NCBI GenBank assembly: GCA_021822625.1
Contig: JAKAQK010000007.1
Location: forward strand, 1 to 34,691
Source: a bacterium
Lineage (GTDB): Bacteria; SZUA-79; Acidulodesulfobacterales; Acidulodesulfobacteraceae
Reading direction: 5' to 3'
DNA: 34,691 bases
In this document: positions 26,910-34,691 of the stretch, piece after piece
How positions within the stretch are numbered: position 1 is the stretch's first letter
Layout: every line of letters starts with the position of its first letter
The notes under the pieces: generated by a model
Told to the model about the DNA's origin: nothing
The model's input: the letters and a program-made list of their open reading frames with translations, nothing else
Database searches by the model: none
Position numbers and translations under genes: made by a program

Positions 26910-27938
26910 ATGAATAGCGATGAAATATTAAAAAAAATTGAAAATGTATTAAATAAGGCTAAGACTGAGTTTAATCAAACAATTGACGAAACGTCTTTGG
27001 AGGAAATATACAAAAATTATCTTGGGAAAAATAGCTTATTGAATAATATATTACACAGTATGTCAAACTATGAACCTGAAATTCGCAAAAAAGTCGGCAT
27101 GTCTGTAAATAATGCCAAGATTGAAATTGAAGAATCCTATCAAAATCTAAAAGAAAAATTAAAAGTCGCAAATAGTAAGTCAAACAATTCTCTAAAAATT
27201 GATTTGACCCTGCCGGGTATTAAGATAGAACAGTTTCACCAACATCCTATTACATCTGTGCTCAATGATACAGTGGAGTTTTTTACATCAATGGGATTCG
27301 AAGTTGTCGAAGGGCCTGAAATTGAAACGGCCCATTATAATTTTGATGCTTTAAATATTCCAGATAACCATCCTGCAAGGGATATTTGGGATACTTTTTA
27401 TTTAAAATGCGGTTTAATTCCAAGAACCCATACCTCAAGCGTACAGGTTAGAACTATGGAAGCAAAGAAGCCTCCTTTAAGAGTAATTGCTCCGGGCAGG
27501 TGCTATAGATACGAATCTGTAGATGCAACGCATTTATTCATGTTTAATCAGGTAGAAGGTCTGTTTGTCGATAAAACTGCAAAATTAAGCGATTTAAAAG
27601 GGATACTGGAATCTACCGTAAAGCATTTGCTCGGCGTGAAAAAAACCAGATTCAGGCCGGCTTTTTATCCTTTTGTGGAACCAGGTTTAGATTTAGATAT
27701 TGAGTGTGTTTTTTGCCACGGTAAAGGTTGCAGTGTATGCAAATCATCTGGATGGATAGAGGTAATTCCTTGCGGCATGGTACATCCGAGGGTATTTGAG
27801 TATGCAGGAATAAATCCGTCAGAATACAAAGGTTTTGCGTTTGGAATGGGATTTGACAGGTTAGTTATGCTTAAATATAACGTTAATGATTTACGATTGT
27901 TATATTCAGGCAATTTGGACGTTTTGAATCAATTTTAA
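26910..27938 (+). CDS. pheS: Phenylalanyl-tRNA synthetase alpha subunit
   Basis: HQHPITSVLNDTVEFFTSMGFEVVEGPEIETAHYNFDALNIPDNHPARDIWDTFYL, RTHTSSVQVRTM, GRCYRYE, FAFGMGFDRLVMLKY. Confidence 0.97.
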   Translation: MNSDEILKKIENVLNKAKTEFNQTIDETSLEEIYKNYLGKNSLLNNILHSMSNYEPEIRKKVGMSVNNAKIEIEESYQNLKEKLKVANSKSNNSLKIDLTLPGIKIEQFHQHPITSVLNDTVEFFTSMGFEVVEGPEIETAHYNFDALNIPDNHPARDIWDTFYLKCGLIPRTHTSSVQVRTMEAKKPPLRVIAPGRCYRYESVDATHLFMFNQVEGLFVDKTAKLSDLKGILESTVKHLLGVKKTRFRPAFYPFVEPGLDLDIECVFCHGKGCSVCKSSGWIEVIPCGMVHPRVFEYAGINPSEYKGFAFGMGFDRLVMLKYNVNDLRLLYSGNLDVLNQF

Positions 27939-27955
27939 TTATTGTTAAATTTTTG

Positions 27956-30220
27956 CTAAAAATCTATAAATGAAGATTTATTGCCTGTATAAGTAATAAA
28001 AATATAATCTTTGGCTCTTGTAGTTCCTACATAAAACAATCTGCGCTCATCATCCAAGCTATTTTTATAATTTGTAACTGAAGTGTTGTAAAAAGTAGCA
28101 AAAGGATGCCCTTCTTTAATATCGTTATCATCTTCATAGACTTTTGGAAAATTACCGGCCGAGAGGTTGCTTAAAATTACAAAACTAAATTCCATACCTT
28201 TTGATTTGTGAATTGTTCCTATAAAGGCATTCTTGCAATATTTTAATTTAAAATCTTTGTACTGCGGCAAGGCTGTATAATAATCGAAACGCGTTTTATA
28301 TTCAATTTCTTCGTCTACCGTTCTTGTAAGTATTGCAGCATTGATACCGCTTGTTAATAATTGGATAAATAAAATAATATTAAATAAAGTTTCATCTGAA
28401 TGGTTTTTAAAATGAACAAGGTTTACGGCATTTAACTTGGCAGAGTCATTTAATCCTTCCACTATACCGGTATTTATATTACTTAATGTCCAGTTATTTG
28501 TATTATAATTAAATATATAAAAGTGGATAGCATATTTATTAAGTAGAATGGGCAAGGCATCTTTCAATTTTAAGCTGCAAGCATTATGTTCATTATTTTC
28601 ATGTTTAAGGTTATTAATATTATTCCCTGATATCATTGACTTTGGGTATCTGAAGTTTATTTTTTTAATAATATAATTAGAAAAATGTATAATTGACTCA
28701 TTACACCTGTAATTAGAACGCAATAAAATAGCTTTTCCGGATGGATAGAACAAGTCAAAACAGAGTAAATTAAGAGAAGTTCCGCCGTTAAATCCGTATA
28801 TAGACTGGTCATCGTCGCCTGCATACGTAATGTTGCCCCTTCCATAATCAATTTTTTTAATTATTATATCGCTTAATAAATTAAGATCCTGATATTCATC
28901 GATTAAAATATATTTGTATTTTTTTGCGGTTTCAATTAAAATAAAATCGTTTTTAAATAATTTCAAAACGTATCGTAATATGTCGTCAAAATTATTAATT
29001 TCGTCAGTTTCCGTGGTATATGCATTATCATTGCGATTATTTTTTTCCGTATTAATTTTTGGAAGATTTTGGAAATTTAAATATTTATAATAACTTTTTA
29101 TGATTGAATAAAAAAAGCTATGATAAGTATAAATTTTTAAATTATTTTTAATGCCTGATATATTATTATTTACATTTAAAATTTTTAATATTCGGGCTTT
29201 GAGCTCACCTGCGGCATTATTAGTGAAAGTTAAAATTAAAATTTCGTATGGAGAAATATAATTTAAAAGATGTAAAAATTTATTAACTATGACATTAGTT
29301 TTTCCAGAGCCGGCCCCTGCAATAATAATAACGGGATGGGCAGTTTCTTTTGAAGCGGTGTTTTGGATTTTACTTAAATTTGATTTGAGATAAGGGCTAT
29401 ATTTTATCTTATTAGTATAAATAAGGTTTGATTTACCGGTATGACTATTTTTAATAAATGCGATATAAGAAATAATTTTATAAATTAAAGAAGAAGGATT
29501 AAAATAAATTTCATAAAGATTAGAATAAAGGGTTAGCTTAATAAAGTTATCATTTTTTGCATATGCGAATTTATTAAAATTAAATTTTTCTAAAAAATCT
29601 AATTTAATAATTATTAGAAACTTATTTAAATAATTAAGAATTAAATCTTCAGAATTGGATTCGGGAATTTTTTTTGCTTGAAAATTATGCTGCAGGGCTA
29701 AATCAAAGAATTTCCTTATACTTTCCGGATAACTGTCACTATCAGCCGTTAGCCTAGTCACACATAATAATTTTAGCCTTAGCTTAAATATCTCAATGTA
29801 ATTAGATTGATAAAATGAAGAGTTTTCCGCAAGAGCATCGTAAACATTTAGAATTGGAGCGGTTAAATTATCTAAGCAAGGTATAAAAATTACATTATTA
29901 GAATTCAGAAAAAAATCTATAATAGAATTAAAAAGCACGGCATCACTTAAATTATTTATATGTATGCGCTTAACGAGTAAAAAATCAAAATTTTTATAAT
30001 CTGCTAAAAATTTATCTAAACAAAAAATTAACGGTTTTTGTTCGCCATTAATTATTAAATTATTTTTATAAATTTCAAAGTCTAATATTTTATAGGAGAG
30101 ACTGCCACTTAATTTATTTAGTGATTTAATAAAGAAATTTATTTCATAAGGATTTAAAAGTTCCGTACCAATAAGATTATGACGATAAAATGATATATAT
30201 TTAAAGAAATTTATATTCAT
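27956..30220 (-). CDS. UvrD/Rep-like SF1A helicase with about 290-aa uncharacterised N-terminal extension
   Basis: Walker A IIAGAGSGKTNVIV; motif II ILIDEYQDLN; motif III YAGDDDQSIYGFNGG; motif IV LRSNYRCNESI; motif V GTIHKSKGMEFSFVI; motif VI VGTTRAKDYIFI. Confidence 0.9.
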   Translation of the reverse strand: MNINFFKYISFYRHNLIGTELLNPYEINFFIKSLNKLSGSLSYKILDFEIYKNNLIINGEQKPLIFCLDKFLADYKNFDFLLVKRIHINNLSDAVLFNSIIDFFLNSNNVIFIPCLDNLTAPILNVYDALAENSSFYQSNYIEIFKLRLKLLCVTRLTADSDSYPESIRKFFDLALQHNFQAKKIPESNSEDLILNYLNKFLIIIKLDFLEKFNFNKFAYAKNDNFIKLTLYSNLYEIYFNPSSLIYKIISYIAFIKNSHTGKSNLIYTNKIKYSPYLKSNLSKIQNTASKETAHPVIIIAGAGSGKTNVIVNKFLHLLNYISPYEILILTFTNNAAGELKARILKILNVNNNISGIKNNLKIYTYHSFFYSIIKSYYKYLNFQNLPKINTEKNNRNDNAYTTETDEINNFDDILRYVLKLFKNDFILIETAKKYKYILIDEYQDLNLLSDIIIKKIDYGRGNITYAGDDDQSIYGFNGGTSLNLLCFDLFYPSGKAILLRSNYRCNESIIHFSNYIIKKINFRYPKSMISGNNINNLKHENNEHNACSLKLKDALPILLNKYAIHFYIFNYNTNNWTLSNINTGIVEGLNDSAKLNAVNLVHFKNHSDETLFNIILFIQLLTSGINAAILTRTVDEEIEYKTRFDYYTALPQYKDFKLKYCKNAFIGTIHKSKGMEFSFVILSNLSAGNFPKVYEDDNDIKEGHPFATFYNTSVTNYKNSLDDERRLFYVGTTRAKDYIFITYTGNKSSFIDF

Positions 30221-30300
30221 AATATGATAGAATAAATAATGAATAACGTGTTTTATTTGCTATGAAAAATTAATTATATTATACAAGCAAGATACAAGAG

Positions 30301-30837
30301 ATGCAGCATATAAAAATACAATATAATGAAAAAGATAATTATTTCTATCTAGGTAATTATTTTCCAAAACGCAAAAACAGTGAAGATGCATTTTCTAATT
30401 TAATTATTCAGTATAAAAAAGGCAACAATTTTGCAATAAAATATTTTGAAAATATAATAGTAAATATTATATTTAATTATTTCTGGTTTTGTGATTTAAT
30501 TATTCCTATTCCCACAAGTTCATCTATGTTAGATGTATATTCAAATAAAATAATATGCTTGTCGTTAAATGCTTTAAATATAATTAAATATGAAGACGGT
30601 ATATTAAAAAGAACTAAGGGATATACGCCGTCACACATTACAAACAGAAGAAATACGGCAGAAATTGCAAATTCTGTTAAAATAGTTAATGATGAGCGCA
30701 TTAAAAATAAAAAAATTATTTTATTTGATGATATAATAACGACAGGTCATACATCAAGTACAATCAAAAATATTTTAATATCAAGAGGGGCGGATTCTGT
30801 TGCAATGTTGTTTATAGGAAGAACAGTAAAATATTAA
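30301..30837 (+). CDS. ComF-like phosphoribosyltransferase (lacks N-terminal zinc ribbon)
   Basis: CDLIIPIPTSSSM and PRPP-binding motif IILFDDIITTGHTSSTIKNILISRGADSVAMLFIGRT; RTKGYTPSHITNRR. Confidence 0.78.
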   Translation: MQHIKIQYNEKDNYFYLGNYFPKRKNSEDAFSNLIIQYKKGNNFAIKYFENIIVNIIFNYFWFCDLIIPIPTSSSMLDVYSNKIICLSLNALNIIKYEDGILKRTKGYTPSHITNRRNTAEIANSVKIVNDERIKNKKIILFDDIITTGHTSSTIKNILISRGADSVAMLFIGRTVKY

Positions 30838-30843
30838 ATTATT

Positions 30844-31824
30844 ATGGATGATATTATTTGCACTCTGGCATTAAAGAAAATTCCCGGCTTAAGCAACAGC
30901 CATATATTTATTTTACTTACACATTTTGCAAATCCGTGTGATATATTTAATACAAATAAAACCGAATTTTTAAAAATTGGGCTAAGAAATGATATTATAG
31001 AAATATTAATGGATTCAAGGATAATAAGAACCTCGTTTATGCATGCAATAGACGAAGTAGAAGAAGCTGCGAAAAATAATATTAAAATAATCACGTTTCA
31101 GTCCCCCGAATATCCCGCCAATCTTTTATTTGTTAAAAATAAACCTCCCATTTTGTATTATAAGGGAAATATTAAAGAAAATCTTAGATTTGCGGTTGCC
31201 GTTATAGGACAAAGGAAGCCGCCGGATTATTCCTGCAGCGCTACGGCAGATATAACAAAAAAAATAGGCAATGCCGGATTTTCAATTATAAGCGGCCTGG
31301 CGACAGGTATAGACTCTGTAGCGCACAGAACATCCGTAGATAATAATATTAACACGATTGCGTTTATCGGCTCCGGATTGTTGGAACCGGTCTATCCGCC
31401 TCAAAATGAGGAGCTGTATCAGGATATAATATTAAAAAAAGGAGCTGTTATTTCTGAATTACCGCTGCACGAAAAATTATCGCCTAAAAATTTGGTTGCG
31501 CGCGACAGGCTTCAGAGCGGTTCGAGTTTAGCTGTATTTGCTATGTCGTCCCCGCTAGCAAGCGGTACACTAAAGACGTGTAATTTTGCGTTTAAACAAA
31601 AAAGACCTATATTTATTCCTGCTTACAAACCCGCCCTTATGGATAATTATTCAAATATGGGGCTTAAATCGCTGCTGAATAAAAAAGGGGTTGCTAATTT
31701 TAATGTTGAAAATATTGATTTAAACGATATAATTGATGAAATACGAATAGTATATAACGATTTGTATGAAGAAAAATATGAAAAGGCAGGATATTTATTG
31801 GAGCAGCCCAGTTTATTCGGATGA
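30844..31824 (+). CDS. DprA/Smf-like Rossmann-fold protein
   Basis: FAVAVIGQRKPPDYSCSATADITKKIGNAGFSIISGLATGIDSVAHRTSVDNNINTIAFIGSGLLEPVYPPQNEELYQDII...ISELPL...ARDRLQSGSSLAVFAMSSPLASGTLKTCNFAF; N-terminal SPEYPANL..PPILYYKGN. Confidence 0.8.
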   Translation: MDDIICTLALKKIPGLSNSHIFILLTHFANPCDIFNTNKTEFLKIGLRNDIIEILMDSRIIRTSFMHAIDEVEEAAKNNIKIITFQSPEYPANLLFVKNKPPILYYKGNIKENLRFAVAVIGQRKPPDYSCSATADITKKIGNAGFSIISGLATGIDSVAHRTSVDNNINTIAFIGSGLLEPVYPPQNEELYQDIILKKGAVISELPLHEKLSPKNLVARDRLQSGSSLAVFAMSSPLASGTLKTCNFAFKQKRPIFIPAYKPALMDNYSNMGLKSLLNKKGVANFNVENIDLNDIIDEIRIVYNDLYEEKYEKAGYLLEQPSLFG

Positions 31825-31958
31825 TTAATTGAAAATTCATGTATATATTGGATAATAGAACAAATAATGCAAATATAAAATTGTATGTATCTGTATATTG
31901 TATATATGATAAAATGTGTATCTCAAAATTATAAAATCATTAAATACCGGAGGAAATT

Positions 31959-34397
31959 TTGAAGGTTAGTTTTAATTGGCTAAAAGAATATGTCGATTTT
32001 ACGGGAAAAGAAAATTTAGTGCCGTCTCTGCTAAATAGCAGGACTATGGAGGTTGAAAAGATTTTTGCTTATTCGGAAAAGAAATCATTTAAAAATATAA
32101 TAGTAGGGGAAGTAAAAGAAATCAGACCGCATCCGTCGAGTCCTAATTTTAATATTGCTACAGTATATGCAGGAGAAGAAGCTGGACAAAAAACAATAGT
32201 TTATACTAAGGCTAAAGCAGAGTTAAGTATCGGCGATAAACCGCTGATAGCCGTTAAAGGCGCTGTTTTTGACGATGGATTGAAAATTAGAGAAAAATCT
32301 ATCCTTGGGGTTGTTTCGGAAGGGGCATTCTGTTCGGAGAAAGAGTTGGGATTTTCTTTGAATATATCGAATATATTGAAATTTCCCGATGAACCTTTAG
32401 GAAAATCTGCATATGATATTTTCGAATTAAACGATACGGTTTTAGAATTTGACCTTGAACCAAACAGACCGGATTTATTCGGTATTCAAGGGTTTGCTTA
32501 TGAAATGTCGTCTATATTTGATAAAAATATAAATTTACCAAATATAGACGAAGATATTAAATTTAATATAGGCAGTTCATATTCTTCAAAACCGGAAGAG
32601 CTTACGGTAACGATGAGCAATGCCGAAGCCGTTCCGTGTTATATCGCAGTTCAAATCGACGATGTAATTATTAAAGAATCCGACTTGAAAATTAAAAACA
32701 AATTAATTAAATCAGGGATAAGACCTATAAATAATATAGTAGATTTAACGAATTTAGTAATGCTTGAAACTGCACAGCCGATGCATGCTTTTGACAGAAA
32801 TAAACTTTCCGGCAGTAAAATCTTTCCTAGATTCAATAAAAAAAATGATGATATTATCGTGACTATCGACAACAAAGAAAGAAAGCTCTTTGATGATTCA
32901 ATAGTTATAGCCGATGAAGAAAATATTATTGCGCTCGGAGGAATCATGGGATGTATATCAAGCGCAATAGATGCAAAAACAAATTCCATCGTAATCGAGT
33001 CTGCAAATTTTAATATGTCAAACATTAGAAAAACATCAAGATTAATGGCGCTGAGGACTGATGCTTCTACAAGATTTGAAAAAGGATTAAATCCAGTTTC
33101 TGCAATTAATGCCATGAAAAGGATTATATATCTGATCAAAAAAAATATTCCGGGAGCTAAAGTAAATTGCTATTCGTATTACATTACGGACATTGCAAAA
33201 CCTAAAGAATTTAGTATATATTTTAATGAATTATTTGATTTCTTAGGTCAATCTATAGATAAAAATAAAGTGCTCAAAATATTGTCCAGGTTGGGTTTTG
33301 ATGTTAGACTGTCTGAGATGGAAGACGGCATTTTAGTTACCGCCCCGTATTTTAGAAGCGATATTTTTGATGCAATAAATATTTATGAGGAAATATTCAG
33401 AATTTATGGGTACGACAAGGTTAAATCTACAATGCCTGAAGGTATTTTAAATCATCCGGAAGCAAATATTAATTATCAGGCATCTAAAGAAATAAAAGAA
33501 ATATTGGGGCATGCCGGTCTTGTTGAAATTATAACGCCGTCTTTTACCGGCAGCAAAGAACTTGAGATAATTTCCGAAAATTTGAATAATGCCCTGGAAC
33601 TTAAAAATCCGATTTCCGTCGAGTTCAATTATCTGAGAACAAGCCTTATACCGGATTCCCTTAAGACATTAAATCAAAATTTAAAAAAGTATAAAGATAT
33701 TAAAATTTATGAAATAGGAAAAATTTATTTTAGCAAGGCTCATGATGATAATAAAAAGTGTACGGATAATTATCCGGTCATCGAAAAAAATAGACTGTGC
33801 GGAGCATTTTGTTCCGGTATAAAATTTCAGAGCGAAGATACTGAATTTTATCGAATCAAGGGTACGGTAGAATTTTTATTTTCAAATCTTGGAATAAAAA
33901 AATATAATTTTTTACAGCCGACAGAGCATAATATATTTGATATAGACAGGACGCTTGAAATTTTTATAGGAAAATCTTCTGCCGGTTTTTTTGGCGAAAT
34001 CAAAACCGGCATACTTGAAGAATTCGGTTTAGAATTCAGGACTGGCGTATTTGATATAGATTTTGAGGTTATAAAAGAATTTATTTCTCATAAAAAAATT
34101 TTTATAGCTCCTTCCAAATATCCGAATATTGAACAGGATATTTCTATTATTGCTTCCGCTGATTTAGAATATGGTGAAATTGAAAAATTTATTAAGAAAT
34201 TTTCTAATCTTATAAAAAATATTATTTTAATTGACGTTTACAGAGGAAAACAGATAGAAAAAGGAAAGATAGCATATTTAATCAGATATGATGCCTCCGA
34301 TGATTCAAGGACATTAACTATGAAAGAAGTTAACGATTTGAGAGACAAGCTTATGATAGAGTTGAACAAAAATTTCGGAATTGTTCTAAGGGGTTAA
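31959..34397 (+). CDS. pheT: Phenylalanyl-tRNA synthetase beta subunit
   Basis: TTG start after ggagga RBS; MKVSFNWLKEYVDF, HPSSPNFNIATVYAG, DFDLEPNRPDLFGIQG, TAQPMHAFDRNKLSG, RTDASTRFEKGLNP, C-terminal anticodon-binding KYPNIEQDISIIA...DVYRGKQIEKGKIAYLIRY. Confidence 0.96.
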   Translation: MKVSFNWLKEYVDFTGKENLVPSLLNSRTMEVEKIFAYSEKKSFKNIIVGEVKEIRPHPSSPNFNIATVYAGEEAGQKTIVYTKAKAELSIGDKPLIAVKGAVFDDGLKIREKSILGVVSEGAFCSEKELGFSLNISNILKFPDEPLGKSAYDIFELNDTVLEFDLEPNRPDLFGIQGFAYEMSSIFDKNINLPNIDEDIKFNIGSSYSSKPEELTVTMSNAEAVPCYIAVQIDDVIIKESDLKIKNKLIKSGIRPINNIVDLTNLVMLETAQPMHAFDRNKLSGSKIFPRFNKKNDDIIVTIDNKERKLFDDSIVIADEENIIALGGIMGCISSAIDAKTNSIVIESANFNMSNIRKTSRLMALRTDASTRFEKGLNPVSAINAMKRIIYLIKKNIPGAKVNCYSYYITDIAKPKEFSIYFNELFDFLGQSIDKNKVLKILSRLGFDVRLSEMEDGILVTAPYFRSDIFDAINIYEEIFRIYGYDKVKSTMPEGILNHPEANINYQASKEIKEILGHAGLVEIITPSFTGSKELEIISENLNNALELKNPISVEFNYLRTSLIPDSLKTLNQNLKKYKDIKIYEIGKIYFSKAHDDNKKCTDNYPVIEKNRLCGAFCSGIKFQSEDTEFYRIKGTVEFLFSNLGIKKYNFLQPTEHNIFDIDRTLEIFIGKSSAGFFGEIKTGILEEFGLEFRTGVFDIDFEVIKEFISHKKIFIAPSKYPNIEQDISIIASADLEYGEIEKFIKKFSNLIKNIILIDVYRGKQIEKGKIAYLIRYDASDDSRTLTMKEVNDLRDKLMIELNKNFGIVLRG

Positions 34398-34507
34398 TAA
34401 TTATTTAATTACTTTAAAACATTTGCACTTTAGATAAAAAAAAATTATAATAAAGAACAGAGGAAGTAATCTTTTATTAAATTAATAAATGGAGTTTGCA
34501 TATTTTT

Positions 34508-34691
34508 ATGATCAATATATTACAGTCGTTTTTTTCAAGCGGTGTATTAGTAGATATTTTAGCATTTATCATAGTTGTCAGTATAATCGTGGTGTTCCAT
34601 GAGTTTGGGCATTTTATTGTAGCTAAAATGCTTGGAGTAAAGGTTGAGAATTTTTCTCTAGGATTCGGACCAAAATTAATATCCAGATCGG
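34508..34691 (+). CDS. rseP: Site-2 protease (M50, RseP-like), partial at right edge
   Basis: From ATG 34508: MINILQSFFSSGVLVDILAFIIVVSIIVVFHEFGHFIVAKMLGVKVENFSLGFGPKLISR...; HExxH zinc motif HEFGH. Not in ORF track because truncated. Confidence 0.9.
   Translation, partial: MINILQSFFSSGVLVDILAFIIVVSIIVVFHEFGHFIVAKMLGVKVENFSLGFGPKLISRS

Overview
AT-rich, gene-dense bacterial chromosomal window (34,691 bp) made up mostly of housekeeping genes. In order it contains: a left-truncated membrane-bound lytic transglycosylase (MltD-type, LysM repeats; absent from the ORF track because it runs off the edge); class V aminotransferase; serA; hisZ; purA; a SAM methyltransferase; an orphan ABC-2 permease; an alkaline-phosphatase-superfamily protein; galT; a HAD phosphatase; mqnA; a PhoR-like histidine kinase (minus strand); a SurA-N-like protein; queD; a PilO/TPR-like protein; an exported Ig-like repeat protein; tRNA-Cys(GCA); an nfnA/nfnB (sudBA) pair; tRNA-Leu(UAA); a repeat-rich non-coding stretch; a three-gene sulfur cluster (orphan periplasmic solute-binding protein, DoxD-DoxA fusion, secreted DsrE-like protein); pheS; a UvrD-like helicase diverging from a ComF-like PRTase + DprA-like pair; pheT; and a right-truncated rseP. 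Best candidates for new biology: (1) the SBP-DoxDA-DsrE cluster; (2) the helicase / PRTase-DprA module lying between pheS and pheT; (3) a decayed IS200/IS605-type element (left-end hairpin, last ~36 codons of TnpB, right-end hairpin, possible omega-RNA scaffold) inside the sulfur cluster, nested between the arms of a perfect 14-bp inverted repeat. Family calls come from motif recognition only; no searches were run.
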